From positions 46,680,186-46,744,185 of the forward strand of contig CM063502.1 of NCBI GenBank assembly GCA_032207245.1: a stretch of DNA of 64,000 nucleotides. Reading direction: 5' to 3'. A program made the translations under genes and the position numbers. The notes beneath the pieces are model-generated. The model saw only the letters and a program-made list of their open reading frames with translations. It did not search any database and was not told where the DNA came from. Below are positions 36,648 to 47,656 of this stretch, piece after piece. Numbering within the stretch: the stretch's first letter is position 1; each line of letters opens with the position of its first letter. This DNA is from Pardosa pseudoannulata. Lineage: Eukaryota > Arthropoda > Arachnida > Araneae > Lycosidae.

Positions 36648-38692
36648 TAGTGTTTAAGTAAAATAACACATTATAATTTACACTATCTATACACTTACCT
36701 TTTTGCTCTTCAGATGAAGTAGATTTATGATAATCTGACCATTTATCCAAAACTTCAGAACACAAATGATCAATGTCCAAATCGTGCTTTAAAACAGCAA
36801 GAGATAAAAGAGTTACAGAAAATTAATTTTGAATACATTTTACTCTATAATACAATGAATTATCTAGAGAATTTTAACCAGCATTTTGCATTAACAAAAA
36901 ATGTTTTAGAAAAATTTAAAAAACACAGGAGGTATAATAACGATTTTAAAAAAATTTGTTAAACAAAGTCACTTATAAATTAATTTAGAATTTTATATTA
37001 GGTATCTAGTCCATTTAATCAAAATAAGTATTATTATCTAATTAAGCACAATTCAGTATTTTAATATTATTTATCTTCATTTTGCATTAAAATCAAATAT
37101 GGATCACAAAAAATGATGTCATTTATTTATAGCTGAGATATGACTTATCAGAAAATATGGAGTGGCTTTTTATTAAAGTAATTAAAAAAAACCTCTGACA
37201 AACAATCATAAAATATGATTCTATCATATGCTCCTTTTAGAAGCGAAATATCTCCCCTTGTATTAATTACAAAAGTCATTACAATACTTTTAGTTCAATT
37301 TTACAAATATCTCAATATCCATATGCTGCAGATTGGATATTTTATACCATATATGTAGACATCTTTTGGCATACAAAACCACTTATTTAGGTACAAATTT
37401 AAAAGAATGTTTATTCACAAGATTCCTGATGCTGAATGAATTTTATACCTTAGAGTTCTCATATGCATATCAAATATATCTGCATTCATATCAAATATTA
37501 TATATATATTTTATATATAATCAAAGATGAACATTTTTTTTTATTTTGACCAGACTGTTAAATGGCTAATACCAACAAATATAATAATGCAACAGATTAA
37601 TTGGCTTCATAAAAGCACACGCTAAAAAATTATGGTACGAGAACAGTTAAAAAAATCTTATTTTAATCAAATAACTTTTATTCTTTGCAATGGTAATATA
37701 CATATATATATATATATATTATGTAATATATATGTAATATATATATATATATATATAATATAATAATAATAATAATAATAATATATAATAAAACACTATA
37801 ATTTTAAAAAATGTTTTTAGGGTACATATTAAATTCTCTGAGGAAAGATAACTTCTGCATCTGTATGCCCCATATGAAATTTTATTAAAACTACATGACT
37901 AATGATTATATTTTGTTACCCATAATGTATTGAAATTTGATTAACTGTTACACATTTAAGATTATAAGGTAACAGATTTTAAAAATATTGTTAATGACAT
38001 ACACAAACAAACAGAGATGAAGTTTGACTTATATAAATCCAAAACTCTTCCCTGAACACATTCTTTCTGTATAAAAAAAATCACATATCCTTAAATAATT
38101 ACAATCAAATATATTTAGAAAAAGAGCTTAATAGTATCAAATGAGTGTGTGTAGAGTAGCAAATAGTTATAAAACTGATCAACACATCAGCTGTTTATCA
38201 GTCTAGATTTATATCTTAATGTTTGTCAGTTATGAAAAGGTAATAGAAAACAAACAATATTCTACTGCAGTCAAAACGCTCGTAAATTCTTCATAGTATG
38301 CATCTACATAGAAATAATTTTAAACATTTGTAAACTGCATTCATCAACAATTCATGGAAAAATAAATAAAAAAAAGAGGTTATATTAACGCAGGATTGAA
38401 AAGTTTCGTGTATTTATAGACCAATAAATCTTAGCTTCATTCATATATACATATACACACATATTTTAATCAAAGAATAATAAAAATTATAATTTTCAGG
38501 GGAAAATGTTGAACTTTCAAATTATGTTCTTACCGTCACACCAAGCATTATATCTTTCAAAGTTTCTTTTTTTTCGGAATAAGAATCATCGGAAGTCACA
38601 ACGCTATTAATGTACGAGCCCAATATTTCATCATCAATGTCCAGGCTTTCTAGTTTTTTAGTTAGCCAACTATCAAAATTTTGTTCTGACAT
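29798..38692 (-). CDS. CCDC43: Coiled-coil domain-containing protein 43 (CCDC43), 5 exons found
   Basis: Exons in order of transcription: 38692-38534, 36786-36699, 33777-33633, 32763 to about 32726, 30013-29798. The product is about 215-220 residues (human 224). The N-terminus MSEQNFDSWLTKKLESLDID matches the FGSWLDGRLEALGVD start of the human protein, a region I believe is classed as a PWI-like fold. The middle has EQQAQPV and SSEEEKLREAIL, matching the EKQAQIV and SEEEKQRKAAL stretches. The C-terminus is a highly charged coiled coil ending KERKRTQKREHKR. The molecular role of CCDC43 is not well established; I assign none. The fourth exon's donor is unresolved: the obvious gtatcc at 32725 leaves phase 1, whereas exon 5 begins in phase 0, so a weaker donor or a small unseen exon must exist. 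Confidence 0.88.
30185..30372 (-). repeat. tRNA-derived SINE variant with a different head
   Basis: The 3' body part (catggtttactttttgttgc, gattgggacttactgttca) matches the other SINEs. The head on the minus strand, gtagtctaatggctagagta then ccagggttgaaaac, is a tRNA-like box A/box B pair unlike the head of the other copies. It lies in CCDC43 intron 4. Confidence 0.55.
31117..31816. mobile_element. Non-autonomous hAT element in CCDC43 intron
   Basis: The left end CATAAGTTCCCAAC and the inverse of the right end CAGAGGTTCCCAAT match as short inverted repeats. The flanks atttaaag (31109-31116) and gtctaaag (31817-31824) agree at six of eight positions, consistent with an aged 8-bp duplication. 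No transposase sequence is readable inside. Confidence 0.6.
32726..32763 (-). CDS. CCDC43: CCDC43 exon 4 (acidic segment), 3' end uncertain
   Basis: Acceptor attttcag completes a Glu codon and gives EEENSDSGAVSTS, comparable with DEKDDSGATT in human CCDC43. Other nearby acceptors run into a stop. The stated end uses gtatcc as donor, which does not match the phase of exon 5; ends at gttaaa (about 32708) or gtctca (about 32739) would be in phase but are weak sites. Confidence 0.6.
33228..33295. repeat. 30-bp direct duplication next to a poly(A) run
   Basis: ttacttctcctagtatt occurs twice, about 30 bases apart, the second copy running into about 20 A. Confidence 0.8.
33365..33450 (-). repeat. 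SINE fragment
   Basis: gagtgctaaggttaattttg and cagacctactgcttaaag match the body of the SINE family on the minus strand. The tRNA head is missing. Confidence 0.5.
33633..33777 (-). CDS. CCDC43: CCDC43 exon 3 (residues 83-131)
   Basis: It encodes EKTDVAYKVALIMEQQAQPV, then SSEEEKLREAIL and an acidic end. QAQ and SEEEK-x-R are conserved in the family. It ends in phase 2 at gtaagt. Confidence 0.87.
34062..34118. repeat. Poly(A) tract with two G interruptions
   Basis: About 57 bases of A with G near 34094 and 34116, in CCDC43 intron 2. The phenylalanine-rich antisense frame here is an artefact of this run. Confidence 0.9.
34637..34700. repeat. (GT)n(AT)n microsatellite
   Basis: GT alternation passes into AT alternation within CCDC43 intron 2, the same compound type as at 25442 but in the opposite order. 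Confidence 0.92.
35935..36110 (-). repeat. tRNA-derived SINE, nearly full length and little decayed
   Basis: The plus strand runs from ggtttggtttggagcactat through gggatttgaacccacgatc to ccattcagccatcgtttggc. The inverse gives box A GGCTGAATGG and box B GGTTCAAATCC. Unlike other copies inside the two-gene region it keeps several CpGs (gaccggg, ccgaacggctacg), which suggests recent insertion. Flanks share acataaa. It lies in CCDC43 intron 2. Confidence 0.85.
36598..36645. repeat. (AT)n microsatellite, CCDC43 intron 2
   Basis: Pure TA alternation of about 46 bases just beyond the donor of exon 2. Confidence 0.95.
36699..36786 (-). CDS. CCDC43: CCDC43 exon 2 (residues 54-83)
   Basis: Acceptor ttttaaag leads into HDLDIDHLCSEVLDKWSDYH, comparable with the LLNICKEIVERWSE stretch of human CCDC43, ending EEQK and splitting in phase 1 at a perfect gtaagt donor. 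The intron beyond it contains a long (AT)n run at 36600-36645. Confidence 0.87.
37697..37790. repeat. (AT)n and (AAT)n microsatellite, CCDC43 intron 1
   Basis: Two TA runs, then about seven TAA/AAT repeats, then TA again. Confidence 0.9.
38534..38692 (-). CDS. CCDC43: CCDC43 exon 1 (residues 1-53)
   Basis: It encodes 53 codons from ATG at 38692 through FDSWLTKKLESLDIDDEILG and DIMLGVT, and ends in phase 0 at a gtaaga donor. The fragment NFDSWL is the family's conserved start. CpG becomes normal at and upstream of this exon. Confidence 0.88.
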
Positions 38693-39154
38693 TATAAATT
38701 CTTTGTGAATGCTATCTCATTAAAAACATAAAATCAAAATATCCTATTCCTTCAGTTGTAACAGCCCAGAGCCGACCCATACAGCGAAGCCAATGTGCAA
38801 ACTAAAATATCCCTATAGACGAAAAACCATTTCCCTATTTGTCCCTACTTTTATTTTCCTGCACTTCACAAGCATAAAGACACCTAAAAAAAAATCCACT
38901 CAAATAAGGTTGCGCCCTCAGTGACAGTTCATTTGAACTAAAATATAGTATGAAGGTTTGTATTTATCGCTTTTTCGGAAACTTTATTTTATTTTTAAAT
39001 GAAAAAAAAGCTAGCATTCTCAGTATTTTTTATTACTATTAGAGAAAATATTTTTAAAAGAAAATATTCATAGTCATAACGTTGTGATTTCTTTGGTACT
39101 AATTATATTGATATTTTATCAGTCATTCTTCTAAAACATACAGGGTATCCATAA

Positions 39155-39270
39155 GGTGATCATACGTCCTCGAAATTCCGGGGCAGTCCCTAAATTTAGA
39201 TTTTATTTTTCCTTTTGCCTTCTAAAATATTTTGATTACGTGGGGACGGGAAAAGTCCCCAAATTCAGAG
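39155..39270. mobile_element. hAT-Tip100 (Zaphod-like) end fragment
   Basis: aggtgatcatacgtcctcg, ccggggcagtccct and ggggacgggaaaagtcccc resemble the GGTGACCATACGTCCC...GGGACAGTCCC ends of Zaphod-type elements. No partner end or target duplication was found. Confidence 0.35.
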
Positions 39271-39735
39271 ATTTGTTTTAGTAAATCAACTAAACCATCC
39301 AAAAAAAAGTTATTATCCAGTATTTTACTATGTAGCAGTTATAAGTATCATGAGAAAAGTATAAATCACTTTCCGTTTATTTATATATGTGAATCTTAAA
39401 AATACTTTCCAATCTTCTTATGCTTATCTTAACTATTAATGTAAGTAGAAATGCATAGATATGTAATATGCTCATTTCCACTACCTGATTATAACCTCAG
39501 GTTATTAATAATAATACATTTTGCTTATACCGATGTAAGTACAAATGTGTACAATTTATTGTTACCTTGTCGTTAAATAATTATACGAAACTGAATCAAC
39601 ATTCATCTTTTACTAGTATTGAAATATCAAACAGGAAATTAATTAAAGCATGTGTATATAATAGTCACATAAAAGTTGTTCATTATATTTTATATAAATA
39701 TTTTAATAAATTAGGGAATCGATATACTAAGCACC

Positions 39736-39747
39736 CATTACCTTCTT
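39736..39747 (+). repeat. SINE target-site duplication, left copy
   Basis: CATTACCTTCTT, repeated exactly at 39931-39942 on the other side of the SINE. Confidence 0.85.
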
Positions 39748-39930
39748 CAGCCGAAAGATGACCGAATGGTTAGGGCTCTGATCTTCGTTACCGGAGTTCG
39801 TGGTTTCGAATCTCACTGTGGCATGGATGTTCGTAGTCATTCGGAATCGACTTTAAGCAGTAAGACTTGTTCTCATTAGTCCTCGTGTTGAAAAGGGTGG
39901 ACCATACCTCTCCAAACGAAACCAAACCAA
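39748..39930 (+). repeat. tRNA-derived SINE, full length
   Basis: The head is GCCGAAAGATGACCGAATGG with box A TGACCGAATGG and box B GGTTTCGAATC. The body follows with gttcgtagtcattcggaatc and ends at gaaaccaaacc. It is bordered by a perfect 12-bp duplication, so it is a true retroposed copy. RNA polymerase III boxes are intact or nearly so. Confidence 0.9.
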
Positions 39931-41112
39931 CATTACCTTCTTAAAATTTGATATACTAAGTGAGCTGTGCTTTAATTTTGTTTCCATTATCAATTTGAAC
40001 AAGAATTTCTGGACAATGAATCTCTCGGAAATAAGAGATGTGTAGATTGGAGATGTGCTGTTATTTTGTCTATACTACTGGAAAAAAACCTATTATAAAT
40101 GAAAACGTTTTTTTTTTTTTTTTTTTACGAACTTTATAGTTAAGTAGTTTTTATTTATACATTATTGGTAAAAGCCTTTATTACATTAAACATTAGTGGT
40201 AAAAAAAAATAAATTTAATTATTTACCAAAAATCTTTGTTGCGCACAGGTATAACACGACACACAATTTGAGAATAACTTGTTTAGAAAATTTCAATTTC
40301 GTTGTTGGGACAAAAAAAGATTGGAGTTCAAATCCCTAATTTATCTAAACAACAAGTAAGTAAAATTTTGTTTTACTGAAACCACTTTATCAAAATAGAG
40401 AAGAATGGAGCTATTTGAGTTATGACTACGGACATTTATAAAAGACTTGTGATGCCTAGTCCTTATTGACACAAAAATATTTCAAAATAGCTCATAAATT
40501 AGCTATTGCAGGAAGTTGAAGTGATACGAAAAAGAAATTTTACAGTGAAGTCCTAATTGTAAAGATGATTTAAAGTGTAATGTAGTCCAAGAAACTTGAA
40601 ACGTATCAATAATAACTTAAATTTCTAAAAATTTCTGTACCGGTTCTAGTAAACACGGTCTAAAATGTAAGAACCGTAATCATGTACTCATCGGTAAACT
40701 AAATTTAACCGTGCAGCATTCTATGCCAAAACTTTATGGGCTTCTCAGCTGTGCAAATTAGTGCTTCTTATAGACTTCCACCTGTCACGACAACCTTTCA
40801 CAGATGACTTTTTAAACTTTCTTTAAAGACAGATTCAAAGTTAAGTGAACTTAAATTGCAGAAGAATCGAGATCCTTGCAACTTTTGTATTCCTAGGTAC
40901 AGTGCAAAACACATGAAGGAAAAAGGCTTTCATGTTGATCTATGGAGTATAAAATAATATGGAAGAATATATTTGCAAATTTTCAAGTTATCAGCTTTAT
41001 AATGATATTTTTTGAAGTACATTGTGTTCTCACGTGACTACAGCTTTATTGTATTATTTGAAAATGATCTCAATACAGCTGTATATACTCGACTCTAGGT
41101 ATTATGTACCAT

Positions 41113-41115
<3 letters not shown>

Positions 41116-41170
<55 letters not shown>
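41116..41170. repeat. Poly(A) tract, 55 bases
   Basis: An uninterrupted A run. No retroposon body is recognisable immediately upstream. Confidence 0.95.
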
Positions 41171-41172
<2 letters not shown>

Positions 41173-43261
41173 AATGTAACTTGATTATGACCTATGAAAC
41201 ATTAATTGAAAATTCTTTAAAAAATTACATTCTGGGAAATTTTTAATAAAAATGATCTATGTGCACCAACACAGAAATAGTACTTTATACTAGGTTTTTC
41301 AACCGGTACATATTTTAAATTGATTTTGAATAATTTGAACGCCATTATTAAAGTTGAATATATTGTTAAGGTAATAACTTGAAAGTTTATTTCCAAATAT
41401 ACGAACTATAACCACTGTACCAATATTTTTAACTCTACGAAAAACTGTATTATTTCTTTTTAATGCTTATTTTACTTCGTATGTAGTTAGTATGACATTT
41501 TTATACCAATCTTTTATGTGACAATAGTGACTTGCACGAACACTCTTTAGATCTACTCTTTGAATGTACAGAAGTATACTCTATGCATATTTTAGAAGTT
41601 AATAAATTTTATAATTTTTATTCTTTACTTGTAATATAGATATGTACAAGACTTTGAACAACCCCTAATGTATTAAAATGTTTCAAATAAATTAATTTTT
41701 TGTTGAAAATTTTTACGATGGCTATCGATACTTTTAGCCTCTGCCAATATTTAAAAATAGAGTACAAAATATAAAAATCACACATTAATATAATTTATTT
41801 CTTTTGAAATAAAAAAGCCAACTTTTAATAATGTTAAAATTTGTATTTCACATAAACCGAATAATTACCTTTCGGATAGGAAATGAACAGTTTATTGGGA
41901 AGTTACTATAAGTGAAAATGGAATACTAACCATGTTAATAGTTCTTTATCTGCGTTAATCAGTGTAGATCAGTGATGCAAAAATCCTTTTGTTTGTTTAA
42001 CGGAAAAATGATTTAGATTTCCCATTGGACTAAATTGTTTTTGCTACCTTAGATGTTTACATAGTAATGTAATGCGTTTCTAGTGTCAAGTAAACTGACG
42101 TATTTTACGATACCACACTCTAAATTAGTGCTAAGTAAACAGATATTCGTAACAGGTAAAATAAAACTGATAATACGTGAAAATGTTAATTACTAAATTG
42201 AAGCAAATACATCAATGTTAACAACATATAATTTTAAACGTAGACTGCTACACATAGTCTCGGAAGTGTTTTAAAATTAAAATAAGCTGTTAAAAGCTAA
42301 AAAAAAACTTAAACGGTATACAGAATTCTTTTAGAAGGGTAACTTATGTATTCCTGTTTTAATATAAATTTTCAAATGTTATGCGACAGATATAAGAATA
42401 ATAAAACGTTCCACAAAAACGTGATAGTATTCAATGTTTAATAAACTCTTGAACTTAAACACTTTGTATAACCAGATGTTTTACTGACTCCGACGCTTTT
42501 AAGATTAGAAAAAGAAATTGGTGTTACATTCCTATTGGTTTGAACTTAGACCTGATAAACCTAAAGAAATATCTACTTACTTTAGAATGGAATATGAAAA
42601 ACAATGGGAATTTAAAATGAAATAAGCATAGAATATTACCGGATCAATCAATGAGTGAGGGGCTGACATCGATGTTTAACTACATCGTTAAAGTAATCTC
42701 ACATATAGATGCAGCAAAGCGGTAAACAATCTATCCATCAGGTTACTGGAAATGCAAGAATTTAGACTATCTGATATAGCTCTACGTCGGTTTTGATCAT
42801 TTTAACGAATGGCGATTACTTATCATACATGATCATACATAAAAAATTAAGAAATATATCTGTCTTAACTACTCATTTGTTCGTCGACAAGTTTCCCATT
42901 TTCGGAAAATTTCTTGGAATTAAACATCATTCACTTAAAGAGAAAATTTCACAAGTGACAAACACATTTGCCAAAGAGTTCCATAGATATCGGAAAATCA
43001 CTTTTACCTTTCAAGATTCCGTTAACCACGTTGGAATATACTTTCATAGGATTCTTATAAAAATAAAATAAACATGTAGTTTTACTGTAAATTGCCATCT
43101 CGTGGTATATTTGTAGTTGTTTTAAAAATCTGGAAAATACAGCAGTTCTGCCGGCAGAACTTCAAATTACAGTTTTGCATCATAGGAAACTGACACTGAA
43201 GGAAAAGTCAAAGAGTAACTTTAAAGACTTTGTGTTTTTCAACGAAAACTGGAGTTTCAAA

Positions 43262-43385
43262 ATTTAATTTCCAACCATGACTCTCGTGGTACTGGAGACT
43301 GAGGCATCGAATCCCACAGTTAGTATGGAGCTTCAAAAACGTTCGGAATCCACCTTACAAAGTGGATGCAAGAATCATTTCACGC
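43262..43385 (+). repeat. SINE fragment
   Basis: ctcgtggtactggagact, tcgaatcccacagttagtat and cgttcggaatccacctta match the head end and body of the SINE family on the plus strand, with insertions and losses. Confidence 0.6.
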
Positions 43386-44962
43386 GTGAATTTTGTGATG
43401 TTTTTAACAGATGATAATATTCCATTGTCTTATTTTACCCTTCGAGTAGAATAAATATTAAAGCGTAATTAAACCAAAACGCTAGAAATTAAAGAAATAT
43501 CTAATTAGCGATTATTGCCATTAAAAGAGAAAGCTCTTTACAGTCTAAAAAATAACAGTATTTTTAAAAATGTCTATAAATATATAATTTTTTCTATACT
43601 TCATATATTTTTTATATATCGAAAATTACATTGAGTATGTTTAGTTCCACTTCTTGCCTCGTTAGCTGTTTGCTTTATTTAAACTTTGAGTGTGGTGCGT
43701 ACAGTAGGCAGTAGAAATACACCCTGTTTGTTCTCTTTATTTAGCCACTGAAACATCAAGGATTCTTTTTGCTTCAAATTAAGAATGAAGACATCCGAGA
43801 GAGTATCTTACATTTGAGAGACTATTGCTTTAAACTTCAAGCTGGTCGGAAAGTGAAACAATCAATAAAATACAAATGGATCATTCGTAAAAATTTCTGA
43901 TGAATGTAACTTTCGTTTTATTTCCATTTTATCAAATCCAAAATGGAAAGAAACTGTTAATACACACGAATAGTATCTATTCGTTGTGTGAAACTCTCGT
44001 TAGAACGCAGAGTGAAATTAGACGAGAATACTCGTTGGAAAATCGGACAGTTACAGTACTTTTTTCACTCGGTATTGCGCACTTACATATGTCGGATTCC
44101 TACAGGAAAAAAAGTCATCGTTTTTTTGGCAAGTTTTGTGGTGTTTGAAAAAATGTAAAGTGAACCGAGAAAGTGCAGGAAATTTCTTCTAACATGACCT
44201 CCTTTCACCTGCGAATATTTATATTTCACTTTGATTTCATACTATTTTTTAAGCATCTAATTTATAGATTATCCAATGTTATAAGCAAGATTGAATGTTC
44301 GACATACTCTATACACATTGCATGCGGGATACTTTAAAAAATTCTAAATTTATGAGTTCTGCAATAAAAGTAAAATGCCTATAACAAGCCAACAGTTACG
44401 TGTTGAAAGCAGCAGATTCAGTTTAGGAATTCATTTTCTAACGAATTCGTGAATTTTTTTTTAAGGTCTTACTACGTTTGAACACCAACTAAAACAATTA
44501 AATTCAAAATTTCTCGCTGTAATATAAAAATATGTGCACATTTCTTAACGAGTAAAAGGAATTTCAAACAAGTATAAGTTGACATGTGACAACGCAATAA
44601 AACATACTTTGTTCATCAAGACATAAATATTGTTCGATTCATGATATTTCGGAAATAAGGATATCAGAATAATATTTAAAATTTATTAGTTGTCATTATT
44701 GAGGGAGATAATGTATATCATGTTTGTATTTTCAGTAAAATGAGCATAATTAACTGCTAATAAGTATATTATAGGTAAATTTGAGTTATGTGTTGTTTAT
44801 TAGTAGAGGTATTCAGCAAATTCAACCCCTAAGGCAAGAAGGTACTTAAAAAATTAGGAAATTACTAACCATAAGTTGTTGTTATGCTTGTTACTCTTTC
44901 CCTAGTATAGGAATTCCTACTCCAGGTCCAATAGACAGTATGCGACTGGTATCTGTCTAAAG

Positions 44963-45865
44963 CAGGGGTCGGCAACCTGTTTGTTCTTAAGGGCGCAATA
45001 CTAAATTTGAAAATCACCGAGGGCGCATATTTTACAGATAATCAACAGGTATAAATAGGCATTAAAAAAAAAACAGATTTTTTATAACTTTATTTTGTTG
45101 GTGTCATACATAATGCTACATATAGTTCAGTGTGAAACTTGGGTGTCCATATTTTCAGCTAATTTCTTATAATTGTTGATATATTTAGAGTTCCCGGTCC
45201 TTAAACAATTATCTAAATGTGAGTCATTAAGCTTTGTTCGGTATATTGATCTCAAATTTTTCATATTTGAGAACAAAGACTCGCAATTGTATGTTGCACA
45301 ATATGAATAAATTTTTAGCGTACATTTCCTTAAAATAGGATACTTATTTTCATCGACTAAATTCCAAAACATTTTATCATTACTATGCGCTTTTAAAATA
45401 ATATCACTTTGCAAGTTTATTATTTCTAATTCTAGATCTTCGATATTATGAAGCTCGAAATACACTGAAACTAATTCAAGGACATCTTCTTCAGTAACAT
45501 TGAATGGATTTATGAAAAATCTTAGAACGGGTTCTAATGCTGCAAAATCGTCAAATCTAGAAAAAAAAACTCTTCTATTAGCTTATCTATAATTTCTAAA
45601 TATGATGTAGCAGTAAAATTTTCGTTATTCAAATTTAAACTCTCAACAGTATATTTTATATTTGGGATATGTGATAATGATTTTTTTCAATAGATGGGAT
45701 TTCAACAACACTAACTTGCATTTGAATGTCCTAAACTCAACTGACTACTTGCTGTATATCGCCGTTTGACAAGAATAAGTAAATCGCTCTGGCTATCATA
45801 CATTTACATTAGTCCAGCGAGGGCGCATTAAAAATCCATCGGGGGCGCCGCGTTGCCTACCCCTG
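44963..45865 (-). mobile_element. Internally deleted hAT element, 903 bp, inserted in another transposon remnant
   Basis: The left end CAGGGGTCGGCAACCTG and the right end, whose inverse is CAGGGGTAGGCAACGCG, are hAT-type inverted repeats. Flanks gtctaaag and atctatat match at five of eight positions and keep the nTCTA-n-A-n core, so an aged 8-bp duplication is plausible. Only the 3' half of a transposase is inside. It interrupts the reading frame of the transposase-like gene at 45866-46995, so it came later. Confidence 0.8.
45127..45760 (-). pseudogene. hAT transposase C-terminal half (EPM2AIP1/ZBED5-like family)
   Basis: On the minus strand a frame of about 190 residues reads HIPNIKYTVESLNLNNENFT, then RFDDFAALEPVLRFFINPF, NVTEEDVLELVSVYFEL, FWNLVDENKYP and CESLFSNMKNLRS. 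This is the pattern of the end of hAT transposases, with the dimerisation segment (YNCESLFSNMKN...KLND.HLDNCLR). A frameshift near 45685 joins a further upstream piece. The catalytic N-terminal part and the BED finger are missing, so it cannot act alone. Confidence 0.8.
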
Positions 45866-46995
45866 ATCTATATACTTCACTATCTACAAAAGAAGAGGCT
45901 AAAATTTGAAATAAAGAATCATATGCATATGTATTTGTTAAAATATAGTTCAAATTTTGTTCTTTACAGTAAGTATTATAAACCTGAGTCTGAGATAGCA
46001 TCCAATAATGCACATAAAAGGGATTATAATCTAGAGCTCTAATAGTATCCTTTAAACTGTGGACTGTGCATCATAATATTAATAGCTATAATTGGGTTAT
46101 CATGTATGTAATCTTTTTTTCTGTCTTTACATTTCATGATGCGGAAAGCATTTAAAGTTGGCAAATGTGATGGTTCAGGATCTCCAAATTTCATAATTTT
46201 TGCTGCTGTAACATTTCTGTAAAGTGTAGCAGATGCATTTCTTTGACATACTTCATCATAAGCAGATAATTTAGTTTTCCCAATCATCCGCCGTTTGTCA
46301 TTCGTATCACAGTTTTTAAAGTCCCCAGAATAGAAGCACTTAAAGACTGCTGTTGCATTTTCTCTTGGTTCAATTTCAATAAATCCATGAAATTTAGAAT
46401 TGCAACTACTGCAATGACCAATGATGTTGATAAATGGAAATGAATTAGTTTTGACTTAAGCTCTTTTAAATGTCAAACAGTATGGCAAAGAACATGCCTT
46501 CCAAAAATGTTCATTGATTATTGATGTCCATATATGAGGCGGTAAAATATTATATTGGCGATAGTTATTTAATCCTTTATATTTTCTTTCTGTGGGTTTA
46601 ATTAAATCCCACTCTTCTGAAGATAATGTGATACTAAATTCTATTTCTTGGAAGTCTTCATCAACATCACTTGTTAAAGCAGATTTATTACTTAAATTGG
46701 ATTTATCTTGAAGTGATTCATAATTAAAATTACAAAAATCTAGTCGGTATGTCTTGGCTTTTTTATCAATTCCTAATTTTTCCCATATATTTCCTCTATT
46801 TTGTTTTACGTACACATACAGATATTTTGCAGTATAGATGTTTTTCAGATAATTACTTATTTCATTCCAAATGTTGCAGGTCGGTGAATTTATACGGTCT
46901 TCAGCATCTGTAATTTCATTTCTGTAAGCTAAGAAAGCGTTTTCCAGATCGTGTTTTTCTACAAGAGGCTTTTTTGGCATTTTTGAAATAATCAA
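45866..46995 (-). pseudogene. Transposase-like gene of unassigned family, broken
   Basis: Three frames follow each other: 46995-46456 (179 residues, starting MIISKMPKKPLVEKHDLENA), 46287-46039 and 46013-45866. Together they hold LPPHIWTSIINEHFWKACSL, KIMKFGDPEPSHLPTLNAFR and YNPFYVHYWMLSQTQVYN. From memory of the family, this order of motifs is common to repetitive, uncharacterised predicted proteins of aphids, Hydra and chelicerates in which a short acidic SIDATGG-type motif and further DDE-like residues come next. Those are cut off here by the hAT insertion, so the catalytic part is absent. I do not assign a superfamily. Breaks lie near 46450 to 46290 and near 46030. Confidence 0.65.
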
Positions 46996-47656
46996 ATTAT
47001 ACTCAAGGAAGCAAACGAAAAGTCATTTACACAGATTTAAATATATTCATGATATTATAAAATAACACAACGGTCAAAATAGTTTGGAATCAACACCGTA
47101 AACGAAAGTATTTTAAGAGGGTTCGATAAAGATGCACAAAATCAGTGTCATAAAAACATCTCAAGTTCCTTGACCAACTACGGAACATTATACCACTTTC
47201 CTTCAAAAAGGGGATGGGCCAAGGAAAACAGATTTCACCCCCAAGAAAAGGGAAAGAGTGCATTTGGGCAGTAAATTGTCTTTGAGAGTAATGTGATACC
47301 CCCTGAAACTCCTCTTTCCCCACCCAGACAGATATATATGTTTATCCTGCTGAATTTTATTACAAGTATAGTAGTAAATTCTTAGCTTTACTGTGTGAAT
47401 TTTCACAATTTTCATATTGTTATTTAACTTAATGCTGTTAGATTAAACGACTAATCTTAAAACAGTCAAATATTATACTGGATTTCACAAGGAATAATTA
47501 TTGTTATAAATGTCGCTTAGTTTTTAATGAATACTTCCTCACATACACTGTTATTTCAAAAATAACTGATTCCCAATGCATATGAGTTAGACATATGCAT
47601 TATTTATTTATTTTTTTTATCGCTAGGTAATTTTATAGAGCTGTCATATAAACATA
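46996..47656. other. Non-coding spacer between transposon remnant and satellite
   Basis: I see nothing recognisable. Overlapping minus-strand frames of 70-77 residues at 47090-47415 lack motifs and start context. Confidence 0.5.

Larger units (their letters stand above)
38693..44960. other. Upstream of CCDC43; no gene recognised
   Basis: CpG is normal again here. The region holds a hAT-Tip100-like fragment (39155-39270), a full SINE (39748-39930), a T run near 40107-40127, a 55-base A run (41116-41170) and a SINE fragment (43262-43385). Frames of 92 residues (42793-43071) and 82 residues (43900-44148) have no recognisable domain and no splice context, so I do not call them genes. Confidence 0.55.

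Noticed and set aside
42793..43071. 92-residue plus-strand frame
   Set aside because: No recognisable domain; length is within chance for the region and there is no codon-use or splice support.
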